Source: an uncultured Oscillibacter sp.
GTDB taxonomy: Bacteria; Bacillota; Clostridia; Oscillospirales; Oscillospiraceae
Assembly (NCBI GenBank): GCA_910584075.1
Contig: CAJTZI010000057.1
Location: forward strand, 1 to 12,204
DNA length: 12,204 nucleotides
Reading direction: 5' to 3'
The position numbers and the translations under genes are program-made. Positions 1-6,888 of this stretch are shown here, piece after piece. Under the pieces are notes generated by a model. It was not told where the DNA came from and ran no database searches. It saw nothing but the letters and a program-made list of their open reading frames with translations. The stretch's first letter is position 1, and each line of letters begins with the position of its first letter.

Positions 1-84
1 CAGAATCATGAAGATGAAGTAGAGAATGACCGCCGGGGCGACGCATATAAACAGAAAACGGCTCCGGCTCTTGCTGCCGCGCAT
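1..84 (-). CDS. Carbohydrate ABC transporter permease, MalF/UgpA type (partial, N-terminus only)
   Basis: Only the first 28 codons lie in the window; the gene runs off the left edge. The peptide starts MRGSKSRSRF and continues into a hydrophobic stretch (FICVAPAVILYFIFMIL). This is the typical short basic N-terminus plus first transmembrane helix of MalF/UgpA-type sugar permeases. The start is supported by AAGGAG about 8 bases upstream. It lies just downstream of the binding-protein gene on the same strand, 110 bases away, so it is expected to form the membrane channel of that importer. A second permease gene is probably beyond the edge. Family assignment rests on a short fragment and on context. 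Confidence 0.7.
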   Translation of the reverse strand, partial: MRGSKSRSRFLFICVAPAVILYFIFMIL

Positions 85-128
85 GGAATCACTCCTTTCG
101 GACCGTGAGACGGACCGGCAATTTTGAA

Positions 129-160
129 GCGGCGGCGGGCAGGTTCCTGCTCGCCGCCGC
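129..160 (-). terminator. GC-rich hairpin between binding-protein and permease genes (partial terminator / mRNA stabiliser)
   Basis: Two 15-base arms (GCGGCGGCGGGCAGG and CCTGCTCGCCGCCGC) pair almost perfectly, with one G-U pair in one RNA orientation and only a two-base spacer. On the minus strand the stem is followed by TTCAAAATTG, which is not a true U-tract. A leaky terminator or a 3'-end stabiliser for the binding-protein part of the transcript fits better than a full stop, because the permease gene follows. Confidence 0.55.
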
Positions 161-194
161 CATGTTACGGACTATGTGATTTTCCGCAGGGCAA

Positions 195-1571
195 TCAGCC
201 CATCAGGTTTGCGCGCATCTGGTCGCTGGCGGTCTTGACGTCGCTGATCCACTGATCCACGGTGACAGTGCCGTTGACCAGGCCGTTGACGGGATCCAGG
301 AAGACCTCGCGGACGGTGCCCAGGCCCGCCACGGCCTCATAGGCCGCGAAGTTGCCCATGGCTGCGTCGGCGCCGTTGTCATAGATGGCGTAGAACATCT
401 TGTTGTCGCCCTCGAGATTGTCGGTCAGACCGGGAACGGGCTGCACAGCGCCGCCCTTGGCGAAGATGGCGCAGGCCGCATCACTGTACAGGAAGGCCAC
501 GAACTGCTTGGCGGCGTCCAGGTTGGGGGCTGCGGCGGGAATCCAGGCCTGCTCCAGCCAGCAGTAGCTGGCACCGCTGCCGCCTGCCTTGGCAGCGGGC
601 AGGGCGGTCATGCCCCACTTGAAGCCATCGGCCCGGGGAGCCTCGGCCATCTCGCCCACGATCCAGGTGCCGTTGGGCATGAACAGGGCCTTGTTGTCCA
701 GCACCAGCTGCTGGTTCTGGGTGAAGTCCTGGTCATTGGCCTGGGCAGGGGTGACGGGGTTGGTGTAGCTGGCCAGCTTGGCGATGATGTCGAAGCACTG
801 CTGGGCCTCGGGGGTGTCCCAGATGCCCTCGGCGTAGGTGGTGGCCTTGTTGAAGAAGTCGGCGCCGCCCACGGAGTACATCAGCGCGTACAGGAAGGCG
901 TCAAAGTAGCCGGTGGTGGGATAGGTAAAGAGGTAGCTGCCCTCGGCCTCGGCCTTCTCGGCCAGCTCCCACATCTCGTCCCAGGTGGTGGGGACGGTCC
1001 AGCCCTTCTCCTCGAAGAGGCCTGCATTGTAGAACAGACCGCAGGGGGAGTAGAACATGGGGGCCAGATAGGTGGCGCCGTCGCCGTAGGGGTTGGTGAC
1101 GGAGGTGTCGGTGAAGCCGCCCACGATCTTGTCGGAGACCTTCACGCTCTCGCCGGGGACAGTCATGCTGAGCACATCGGTGATCTCGGCGATGTTGCGG
1201 TCCTTGATGAACTGCTCGGTGAGGCCCTTCTCACGGCCGGTGGCCAGGTGGATGACGTCGGGGAAGTCGCCGCCCTGCATAGAGGGCCCGATGACGTCTT
1301 CCAGGTTCTTGTCGCAGATCAGGTTGACCTTCACGCCGGTCTCGGCGGTGAAGGCGTCGCAGACCTCCTGCCACATGCCGGGATAGGCCTCCTCATAGCC
1401 GGACGCCAGAGCGGCCACGGTGATGGTCACGTCGGCGGGAGCGGGCTCATTGGCATCCGCCGGGGGCGTGGTACCGCTGTCAGCGGCGGGGGGCGTACTG
1501 CCGCCGCCTCCGCAGGCGGCCAGGGAGAGAACGAGGGCAAATGCCAGCAAGAGACTGAAAAACTTCTTCAT
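195..1571 (-). CDS. Extracellular solute-binding lipoprotein of a carbohydrate ABC importer (family 1)
   Basis: This 458-residue lipoprotein captures a sugar or oligosaccharide outside the membrane and delivers it to its permeases. The N-terminus MKKFFSLLLAFALVLSLAAC is a lipoprotein signal with the lipid-anchored cysteine at position 20. A low-complexity Gly/Pro/Ala linker follows to about residue 45, then a family-1 (MalE-like) binding fold. Segments such as GLFYNAGLFEEKGW and VPTTWDEMWELAEKA are characteristic of that family. They remind me of N-acetylglucosamine/chitobiose-type binding proteins, but the ligand cannot be read from sequence. The frame is open for 57 codons further upstream; I place the start at 1571 because the signal peptide begins there and GAAGGAGGTAG lies just upstream. 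The next gene on this strand encodes a permease, and the divergent AraC gene is the likely regulator. Confidence 0.93.
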   Translation of the reverse strand: MKKFFSLLLAFALVLSLAACGGGGSTPPAADSGTTPPADANEPAPADVTITVAALASGYEEAYPGMWQEVCDAFTAETGVKVNLICDKNLEDVIGPSMQGGDFPDVIHLATGREKGLTEQFIKDRNIAEITDVLSMTVPGESVKVSDKIVGGFTDTSVTNPYGDGATYLAPMFYSPCGLFYNAGLFEEKGWTVPTTWDEMWELAEKAEAEGSYLFTYPTTGYFDAFLYALMYSVGGADFFNKATTYAEGIWDTPEAQQCFDIIAKLASYTNPVTPAQANDQDFTQNQQLVLDNKALFMPNGTWIVGEMAEAPRADGFKWGMTALPAAKAGGSGASYCWLEQAWIPAAAPNLDAAKQFVAFLYSDAACAIFAKGGAVQPVPGLTDNLEGDNKMFYAIYDNGADAAMGNFAAYEAVAGLGTVREVFLDPVNGLVNGTVTVDQWISDVKTASDQMRANLMG

Positions 1572-1634
1572 GGTTCTACCTCCTTCAAATTTGGAAAAAC
1601 ACGGGCGGCCGGCGCTCCGGCCTTTGTTACATCC

Positions 1635-1664
1635 AGTATAGCGGTTTCCCGGCTGGAAAAACAA
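1635..1664 (-). promoter_or_regulatory. SigA-type promoter for the sugar-binding lipoprotein operon
   Basis: On the minus strand a -35-like TTGTTT (1664-1659) is separated by 18 bases from TATACT (1640-1635). The predicted start near 1628 gives a leader of about 57 bases, which contains a small GGCCGG/CCGGCC hairpin before the ribosome binding site. The -10 is strong and the -35 moderate, which fits activator dependence. Confidence 0.6.
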
Positions 1665-1837
1665 TCCGTTTCTTGCGCTTCTTTTTATAGATCTTGTTCT
1701 CTTTGTATTTTCACACAATTTTTGCGCGTCTCCCCCGCGCATTTTATATATAATTTATAATTTCACGATCTTCCCCCCAAAATATCCCTTTAATCGGGAC
1801 AAAATCCCAGCCAATTCAGAAATTGCTTTTTTCAAAG

Positions 1838-1866
1838 TTGCACAATCCCCCCAAATGCGCTATACT
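1838..1866 (+). promoter_or_regulatory. SigA-type promoter for the AraC-family regulator
   Basis: TTGCAC (1838-1843), a 17-base spacer and TATACT (1861-1866) form a near-consensus vegetative promoter with optimal spacing. Transcription would begin near 1873, about 55 bases before the proposed TTG start codon. It diverges from the lipoprotein promoter about 170 bp away. The intervening A+T-rich region is where regulator sites would be expected, but I could not identify a convincing operator. Confidence 0.8.
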
Positions 1867-1927
1867 GTAGAGCAGATCATGCGGCCCAGGATTTTCAAAA
1901 AATTGCGGAGAATGGGAGGCGGAGCCT

Positions 1928-2791
1928 TTGGGCACACAGCAGTACACCTTTCGGGAGGGCGCCGGAGGGAGTCCCTCCGGCGGTCCGGCCCGCCCGGGCG
2001 GGCCGGGACGGCTGCTCTACGCCTCCCACACCCAGTACAGCCAGGATTGGAACTCCAGCCTCCACACCCACCGCTGCGCCGAGGTCTTCTTCATCACCGG
2101 CGGCCACGGCCGCTTCCGGACCCGGCAGGGGGACATCCCCGTGACCATCCGGGATGTGGTGATTGTCAACGCCAACGTGCCCCACACCGAGGTCAGCCAG
2201 CTGGAGAGCCCCCTGGCGTACACCGTGCTGGGAGTAGAGGGGCTGGGGACCCTGGCAGGAGCGGAGGGATACACCATGCTGCACCTCCACACCGGGTGGG
2301 AGGAACTGGTCCTCTGCCTGCGGCTGATGCTCCAGGAGGCAGAGGGCGCTCTGCCGGGCCATGAGGCCGTGTGCCAGAACCTGCTGGAGGTGGTGATGAT
2401 CCGGCTGGGCCGTCAGCGGGACATCACCCTCTCCGGCGAGGCGGCGGGCCCCCGCTCCAGCCGGGAGTGCGACCTGGTCCGGCGGTACATCGACAACCAC
2501 TTCAAGGAAAACCTCACCCTGGACCAGCTGGCGGAGATGGCCCACATCAACAAATACCATCTGGCTCACACCTTTCAGCGGGAGTTCCGCACCTCCCCCA
2601 TCAGCTATCTCATCGCCCGCCGGATTCAGGAGAGCCGCTTTCTCCTGCGTGAGACGGACCACAGCATCTCCCAGATCGCACAGATCCTGGGGTTTTCCTC
2701 CCTCAGCTACTTCTCCCAGAGCTTCCGGCGGCTGGAGGGCATCAGCCCCATCGAATACCGCCGGCGTCACCGGAAAAAGAGCGGAGGCTGA
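1928..2791 (+). CDS. AraC-family transcriptional regulator with N-terminal cupin domain
   Basis: This 287-residue DNA-binding regulator probably senses a sugar and controls the divergent importer. Residues about 38-100 carry a cupin-like ligand-binding segment (HTHRCAEVFFITGGHGRF, then NANVPHTE). Residues 181-283 are the double helix-turn-helix domain: first helix pair near 197-217 (LTLDQLAEMAHINKYHLAHTF), second near 245-267, with the family signature GFSSLSYFSQSFRR followed by GISPIEYRR. The first plausible start in frame is TTG at 1928, preceded by GGGAGG at a spacing of about 8; no ATG or GTG is available before the conserved region. Residues 11-28 are Gly/Pro-rich and are encoded by two perfect palindromes, so the N-terminal tail is unusual. 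Confidence 0.92.
   Translation: MGTQQYTFREGAGGSPSGGPARPGGPGRLLYASHTQYSQDWNSSLHTHRCAEVFFITGGHGRFRTRQGDIPVTIRDVVIVNANVPHTEVSQLESPLAYTVLGVEGLGTLAGAEGYTMLHLHTGWEELVLCLRLMLQEAEGALPGHEAVCQNLLEVVMIRLGRQRDITLSGEAAGPRSSRECDLVRRYIDNHFKENLTLDQLAEMAHINKYHLAHTFQREFRTSPISYLIARRIQESRFLLRETDHSISQIAQILGFSSLSYFSQSFRRLEGISPIEYRRRHRKKSGG
1961..2006 (+). repeat. Two adjacent perfect palindromes inside the 5' end of the AraC gene
   Basis: GCCGGAGGGA and TCCCTCCGGC (1961-1970, 1972-1981) form a perfect 10-bp inverted repeat around one base. Three bases later a perfect 22-bp palindrome (1985-2006) is centred between 1995 and 1996, with arm CCGGCCCGCCC. Both would form very stable hairpins in the mRNA, 30-80 bases after the proposed start codon. 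They encode only a Gly/Pro/Ala/Ser-rich tail. Confidence 0.8.
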
Positions 2792-2825
2792 CCCGCCGCT
2801 TCCGGGAGAGCTGCATACAGAGAAA

Positions 2826-2861
2826 CAGAGGCGCACCCGTGATCAGGCGGGTGCGCCTCTG
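2826..2861. terminator. Bidirectional intrinsic terminator between convergent genes
   Basis: Perfect 14-bp arms (CAGAGGCGCACCCG and CGGGTGCGCCTCTG) with an eight-base loop sit between the end of the AraC gene and the end of the convergent permease gene. On the minus strand the stem is followed by TTTCTCTGTA, giving a plausible U-rich tail. On the plus strand the tail (CTGCTTCATGTCTT) is weaker. The position between two gene ends supports a terminator serving both sides. Confidence 0.8.
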
Positions 2862-2892
2862 CTGCTTCATGTCTTATGTCTTATGGAATCCA

Positions 2893-3903
2893 TTACTGGG
2901 CGGCCATCTTCCGGGCATTGGCCTCCATCTTGTTGCGGACCACGTCGATGGTGACGGCCAGGATGATGACGGCGCCGATAACGATGTACTGGAGATCGTT
3001 GGACGCGCCCATCAGGTTCAGGCCGTTGCGGATCACCGCCATGATCATGGCGCCGATCAGGGTGCCCCAGATGGTGCCCTTGCCGCCGGTGAAGGAGGCG
3101 CCGCCCACGATGCAGGCCGCGATGGCGTCGTTGTCATAGGTGGTGCCGGCGTTGGCGTTGGCGGAGGCCAGACGGCCCACGGACACCACGCCCGCCAGGC
3201 CCGCCATGAAGCCGGACAGGGCGTACACGAAGGTCAGCACGTTCTTGGAGGGAATGCCGGACAGCCGGGCAGCCTCCGGGTTGCCGCCGCAGCAGTAGAT
3301 CTGGCGGCCCAGGGCGGACTTTTTCAGGAAGATGTCAAAGAGGATGAATACCAGGATCACCAGGATGAAGCTGACGGGGATGCCGGGGAAGGTGCCGAAC
3401 TTGAACACAGAACCGCCGCCGATCCACATCAGGGCGTCCACGCCGGTGTTGGTGAAGCCGATGGACTTGGACCCGGTGATCACCAGGGCGACGCCCAGCA
3501 GCACGTTCTTCATGCCCATGGTGGACACGAAGGGGTGGGGCAGGTCCAGACGGGTCAGCAGGGTGCCGTTGATGAAGCCGGCGAAGGTGCTCACCGCCAG
3601 GCCGCAGACGGCCAGGATGAGGGCGTTGGTCACGCCGAAATTCTGGACCAGCACGCCGATGGTGCAGGTACACAGCACGCAGTTAGAACCCACGGACAGG
3701 TCGATGCCGGCGGTGATCAGGGCGCACAGCATGCCCGAGGCGATCAGGCAGTTGATGGACGCCTGCTTCAAGATGTTCATGATGTTGCCGATGCGGGGGA
3801 ACTTATCCGGCATGACGGCCCAGAAGACCACGATCAGGATCAAAAGCGCCAAGACAGTGCCAAGCTTTTCCAAAAACTCTTTTACAGTACTCTTGCTATT
3901 CAT
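2893..3903 (-). CDS. Ribose-type sugar ABC transporter permease (RbsC-like)
   Basis: This 336-residue integral membrane protein is the channel of the ribose-type importer. It is highly hydrophobic with roughly eight to ten membrane segments after a short basic N-terminus. Family hallmarks are ALITAGIDLSVG (61-72), FAGFINGTL (108-116), GGNPEAARLSGI (206-217, the loop contacting the ATPase) and GGASFTGGKGTIWGTLIGA (268-286). Its length is close to the approximately 320 residues usual for RbsC. The ATG lies one base after the stop of the ATPase gene (TGA-T-ATG), with GGAG in the end of that gene, so translation is probably coupled. The sugar cannot be assigned; ribose, galactose and others use the same family. 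Confidence 0.93.
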   Translation of the reverse strand: MNSKSTVKEFLEKLGTVLALLILIVVFWAVMPDKFPRIGNIMNILKQASINCLIASGMLCALITAGIDLSVGSNCVLCTCTIGVLVQNFGVTNALILAVCGLAVSTFAGFINGTLLTRLDLPHPFVSTMGMKNVLLGVALVITGSKSIGFTNTGVDALMWIGGGSVFKFGTFPGIPVSFILVILVFILFDIFLKKSALGRQIYCCGGNPEAARLSGIPSKNVLTFVYALSGFMAGLAGVVSVGRLASANANAGTTYDNDAIAACIVGGASFTGGKGTIWGTLIGAMIMAVIRNGLNLMGASNDLQYIVIGAVIILAVTIDVVRNKMEANARKMAAQ

Positions 3904-3904
3904 A

Positions 3905-5407
3905 TCAGTTTAACTCTCCTCCCCAGGCCGCTTTCATAATATCTTCGGAGTTGAAGTGCTCGGAGCCGCGCTCCACGTTGGCCATGACCCGGCCGCCCCG
4001 CATGACCACCACGTGGTCGCTCATAGCCAGGATCTCCGGCAGCTCCGAGGAGACCATAATCACACACTTCCCGGCCTTTACCATGTCGTTCATCACACGG
4101 TATACCTCAATTTTAGCGCCCACGTCGATGCCGCGGGTGGGTTCGTCGAAGATGAAGATATCGGCATCGATATTCATCCACTTTCCGATGACCACCTTCT
4201 GCTGGTTGCCGCCGGAGAGCTGGGCCGTAACCTCGTTCAGGGAGGGCGTCTTGATTTTCAGCGCCTCCACGTTTGCCTGACCGGACTCCTCGATCTTCGC
4301 CCTGTTCAGGAAGGGACCGTTGCTGAACCCCTTCATGTTGGCCAGGATCAGATTGGTGCGGACATCCAGGGAGAGCACCAGGCCCTGTCCCTTCCGGTCC
4401 TCCGTCAGGAAGGCGATCTTCCTGCGGATGGCGTCCTTGGGCGTCTTGATGGTCACCTGTTCGCCCTTGACGTAAATCTCGCCGCTGTCCAGCTTGTCGG
4501 CACCGAAGATGGCCCGCATGGTCTCCGTCCGTCCGGCACCCACCAGGCCGGCAAAGCCGGTGATCTGCCCGGCGTGGGCCTGGAAGGAGACATCGTGGAG
4601 CACGCCGGCCTCGTTGAGGTTCCGGGCCTCCAGCCACACATCGCCCTTAACGCCGAACTCCTTGGGATAGAGGTTATCCAAGGTCCGGCCCACCATGGCA
4701 GTGATGAGGGAGTCCTCGGTGAGCTCGCTGGTGTCCTTGGTGATGATGTGCTCGCCGTCCCGCATGACGGTGACGCGGTCGCAGAGCTCGAAGAGCTCCT
4801 CCAGTTTGTGGGAGACAAAGAGGATGGCCACGCCCTTGGCCTTGAGGCCCCGGACGGTCTCCATCAGCTGGGCAATCTCCTCCTTGCCCAGGGAGGAGGT
4901 GGGCTCATCCATGATGATGAGCTTGGCGTCCAGTGAGACGGCCTTGGCGATCTCCACCATCTGCTGCTGGCCCACGCCCAGCTTGCCGCACTCCATGCGG
5001 ACATCGATCTCCGGGTGGCCCAGGGATTTCAGCGCCTCCTCGGCCTCCCGGTGCATCCGGGGATAGTCCAGCAGGATGCCCTTCTTAACGGCGCGGCCCA
5101 TGAACACGTTGTCCGTCACGGGGAGCTGCTTGACGATATTCAGCTCCTGGTACACGCAGGCGATGCCAGCCTCCCGGGACTGAACGGGATTTCTGAACGT
5201 CCGCTTCTCGCCGTCGACAAAGATCTCCCCCTCCTCGGGGCTATGTACGCCGGTGAGCACCTTGATCAAGGTGGACTTGCCGGCGCCATTCTCGCCGATC
5301 AGGCCGTGGATCTCTCCGGGTCTGATGCCGATGGACATGTTTTTCAAAGCGATAACGCCTGGGAAGCGCTTGGTGATATTTTTCAGTTCGACGACGTACT
5401 CGCCCAT
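3905..5407 (-). CDS. Ribose-type sugar ABC transporter ATP-binding protein (RbsA-like, two ATPase domains)
   Basis: This 500-residue protein energises the importer and carries two fused ABC ATPase domains, the normal RbsA/MglA length. The first domain has Walker A GENGAGKS (38-45) and Walker B LIIMDEPTSS (163-172), but a degenerate signature GVGQQQM. The second has the usual degenerate Walker A GLVGAGRTE (287-295, Arg for Lys), an intact LSGGNQQ signature (397-403) and DEPTRGID (421-428). Only one composite catalytic site is therefore expected, as is typical of the family. The frame is open for 34 more codons upstream; the chosen ATG has GAGGT seven bases before it and begins the conserved EYVVELKNITKRFPGV segment. 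It is followed by the permease after one base. Confidence 0.95.
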   Translation of the reverse strand: MGEYVVELKNITKRFPGVIALKNMSIGIRPGEIHGLIGENGAGKSTLIKVLTGVHSPEEGEIFVDGEKRTFRNPVQSREAGIACVYQELNIVKQLPVTDNVFMGRAVKKGILLDYPRMHREAEEALKSLGHPEIDVRMECGKLGVGQQQMVEIAKAVSLDAKLIIMDEPTSSLGKEEIAQLMETVRGLKAKGVAILFVSHKLEELFELCDRVTVMRDGEHIITKDTSELTEDSLITAMVGRTLDNLYPKEFGVKGDVWLEARNLNEAGVLHDVSFQAHAGQITGFAGLVGAGRTETMRAIFGADKLDSGEIYVKGEQVTIKTPKDAIRRKIAFLTEDRKGQGLVLSLDVRTNLILANMKGFSNGPFLNRAKIEESGQANVEALKIKTPSLNEVTAQLSGGNQQKVVIGKWMNIDADIFIFDEPTRGIDVGAKIEVYRVMNDMVKAGKCVIMVSSELPEILAMSDHVVVMRGGRVMANVERGSEHFNSEDIMKAAWGGELN

Positions 5408-5446
5408 GCAATTACCTCGATTCTCTATTCCAGATTTCTCTCGGAC

Positions 5447-5503
5447 CCTGTTCCGGTCCTTCCGCGCCAGCCGCGCGCCGGCCCGCCAAAGGTTCGGAAC
5501 AGG
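5447..5503 (-). repeat. Second long-range inverted repeat in the binding-protein/ATPase gap
   Basis: CCTGTTCCG (5447-5455) and CGGAACAGG (5495-5503) are perfect nine-base arms enclosing 39 G+C-rich bases that can form further small stems. It lies between the stabilising hairpin and the ribosome binding site of the ATPase gene, so it could influence that gene's translation or RNA processing. The function is inferred only. Confidence 0.45.
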
Positions 5504-5515
5504 CCCCAAAGTCCG

Positions 5516-5552
5516 CCGGAGGGCGGGGCGGATTTACCACCCCGCCCTCCGG
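5516..5552 (-). terminator. Intergenic hairpin after the binding-protein gene (leaky terminator / mRNA stabiliser)
   Basis: Perfect 13-bp arms (CCGGAGGGCGGGG and CCCCGCCCTCCGG) flank an 11-base loop, starting 25 bases after the binding-protein stop codon. On the minus strand no U-tract follows (GACTTTGGGG). Since the ATPase and permease genes lie downstream, this probably protects the binding-protein mRNA 3' end and lowers downstream expression instead of ending the operon. Confidence 0.6.
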
Positions 5553-5577
5553 ATGTTTATGGAATTCTGTTGGGAAC

Positions 5578-6588
5578 TCAGCCCTTCATAGAGGCCAGAT
5601 TGTCCAGGTAAGCCTGGCCGTTCTCGGCGGTGACCACCTGCACGGGGGCGTTGATGACCTCATCCACGCTCTCGCCCTTGACGGCCTTCACAGCGGCCTC
5701 AACCACCTGATAGCCCATCTCATAGGGCTGCTGGGCCACAGTGGCCTTCACCAGCTCGCCGTCCATGATCAGCTTCACGGCGGACTCGTTGCCGTCGAAG
5801 CCCACGATGATGATATCGCTGACGCCGGCGGACTTGCAGGCGTTCATGGCACCGATGGCGGTGTCATCATTGTGGCAGAGGACAATGTTGATCTGACCGG
5901 GATAGGCGTTCAGCAGGTCCTCCATGGTCTTGGTGGCGCCGTCGGTGGTGTTCTGGCCGGACAGAGCGGCAAGGACCTCCACACCGGCCTCGGAGCAGGC
6001 GGCCTCATAGCCCTCGCGGCGCATATTGGAGGTATTGTCGCCCTCCTGGCCGTAGATGACAACGGCCTTGGCGCCGTCGCCGGCCTGCTGGGCGGCCCAC
6101 AGGCCGCCTTCCTTGGCGGCGTCCACGTTGGATGTACCCACGAAGCAGGTCTGACCGCCGATGCCCACGTTGGTATCAACCGCCAGCACGGGAATGCCCT
6201 GGTCAATGGCGGACTGGAGGGCGGCGGTGGCAGCGCCGGCGTCGTTGGGAGCGCAGACAATGGCATCGCAGCCGGCGCCGATCTGCTGCTCGATCATGGA
6301 GACCTGGCCCTCGATGTCGCTCTCAGCGCCGGGGCCCACCACGGTGACCTTTACGCCCAGGTCAGCGGCGGCGGCATCGCAGCCGGTCTTCACATAGCCC
6401 CAGTACTCGGAGGCCAGGGTCTTGAGGACGACGGCAACCTCGATGTCACCGCCGGCGGGAGCGGCATCGCCCTGGCTGGGCTGCTGGTCCGCGGCGCCGC
6501 CGTCATTGGCAGGGGCATCTTTGCCGCCGCAGGCGGCAAGGGACAGGACCATGGCCAGAGTCAGGATCAGCGCAAATACTTTCTTCAT
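5578..6588 (-). CDS. Ribose-type sugar-binding lipoprotein (RbsB-like, periplasmic-binding-protein family 4)
   Basis: This 336-residue substrate-binding lipoprotein belongs to the ribose-type importer encoded downstream. The signal MKKVFALILTLAMVLSLAAC places the lipidated cysteine at residue 20, followed by an Ala/Asp/Gly linker to about residue 46. The mature part shows the family pattern: an EYWGYVKTGCDAAA helix after the first strand, a central VDTNVGIGG region, CHNDDTAIGAMNA and IIIVGFDGNESA near residues 273-284. AGGAG lies ten bases before the ATG. The order binding protein, ATPase, permease on one strand defines a minimal operon. No sugar kinase, isomerase or RbsD is next to it, so the ligand is not indicated by context. 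Confidence 0.94.
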   Translation of the reverse strand: MKKVFALILTLAMVLSLAACGGKDAPANDGGAADQQPSQGDAAPAGGDIEVAVVLKTLASEYWGYVKTGCDAAAADLGVKVTVVGPGAESDIEGQVSMIEQQIGAGCDAIVCAPNDAGAATAALQSAIDQGIPVLAVDTNVGIGGQTCFVGTSNVDAAKEGGLWAAQQAGDGAKAVVIYGQEGDNTSNMRREGYEAACSEAGVEVLAALSGQNTTDGATKTMEDLLNAYPGQINIVLCHNDDTAIGAMNACKSAGVSDIIIVGFDGNESAVKLIMDGELVKATVAQQPYEMGYQVVEAAVKAVKGESVDEVINAPVQVVTAENGQAYLDNLASMKG

Positions 6589-6636
6589 AGCTTCTTTTCT
6601 CCTTCTTATTCTGATTCTAAATGCATTTCAGAGCCT

Positions 6637-6706
6637 GTTTTCCACCGGTTTCACCGGCGGAAAACAAGCGGGGGCGCCCCCGCTTGCAGCGCTGTGACGC
6701 ACAGCG
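6637..6706 (-). promoter_or_regulatory. Structured mRNA leader of the ribose-type importer (three hairpins)
   Basis: Reading on the minus strand from the predicted start near 6726, three hairpins follow in close succession. The first has CGCTGTG/CACAGCG arms with a three-base loop (6706-6690). The second is a perfect 22-nt palindrome (6686-6665) followed by TTTT, like an intrinsic terminator. The third has 13-bp arms including one G-U pair around a GAA loop (6665-6637). The motif GTTTTCC occurs twice (6712-6706, 6665-6659) and its complement GGAAAAC once (6643-6637), so alternative pairings are possible. It may be an attenuator or a processing region; it matches no riboswitch class I recognise. 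Confidence 0.5.
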
Positions 6707-6732
6707 GAAAACCAAGCCCGAAAAGCGGTTTT

Positions 6733-6762
6733 ATTCTATCATATGACATCTGTTAACGTCAA
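6733..6762 (-). promoter_or_regulatory. SigA-type promoter of the ribose-type importer
   Basis: On the minus strand TTGACG (6762-6757), an 18-base spacer and TAGAAT (6738-6733) form a strong vegetative promoter. The predicted start is near 6726, giving a leader of about 138 bases before the binding-protein ATG. The long leader leaves room for the hairpins described separately. Confidence 0.75.
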
Positions 6763-6790
6763 CCATATCCCAGCCAATCTGTATATTTTT

Positions 6791-6805
6791 CACAAATAAT
6801 TTGTG
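6791..6805. promoter_or_regulatory. CACAAAT-A-ATTTGTG palindrome, possible regulator-binding site
   Basis: Perfect seven-base arms around a single A lie about 30 bp upstream of the -35 of the importer promoter, roughly -65 to -79 from its predicted start. The position suits an activator site. The sequence is A+T-rich and matches no operator I can name, so this is a candidate only. Confidence 0.35.
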
Positions 6806-6822
6806 CTTTTTGTTAAAAATTC

Positions 6823-6860
6823 AAAAATCGGACGCAAAAGGAATAAATTTCCACTTTGCG
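6823..6860 (-). terminator. Possible weak terminator after the desulfidase gene
   Basis: On the minus strand CGCAAA (6860 downward) and TTTGCG enclose a GGAA/TTCC inner stem with an ATTTA loop. This is followed by TCCGATTTTTGAATTTTT. The stem is short and A+T-rich, so termination would be partial; some read-through into the importer leader is possible. Confidence 0.4.
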
Positions 6861-6888
6861 GACAGCCTCTTCCCCCGCCGCCCGGCGG

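Noticed and set aside
1740..1765. A+T-rich TATATATAATTTATAA stretch as the main promoter of the lipoprotein gene
   Set aside because: No -35 at proper spacing is convincing, whereas TATACT at 1635-1640 has a usable -35 and a sensible leader length.
1895..2836. Minus-strand open frame opposite the AraC gene
   Set aside because: The plus strand encodes an unmistakable double helix-turn-helix protein; the opposite frame lacks any motif.
2839..3939. Long plus-strand open frame of 366 codons opposite the ribose-type permease
   Set aside because: Its His/Asp/Gln/Gly-rich translation is the antisense shadow of a clearly recognisable permease; it has no ribosome site and no domain.
6665..6686. The 22-nt palindrome as an operator or mobile-element end
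   Set aside because: It lies downstream of the predicted start site among other hairpins and is followed by UUUU, so an RNA function fits better; no duplicated target or transposase is present.
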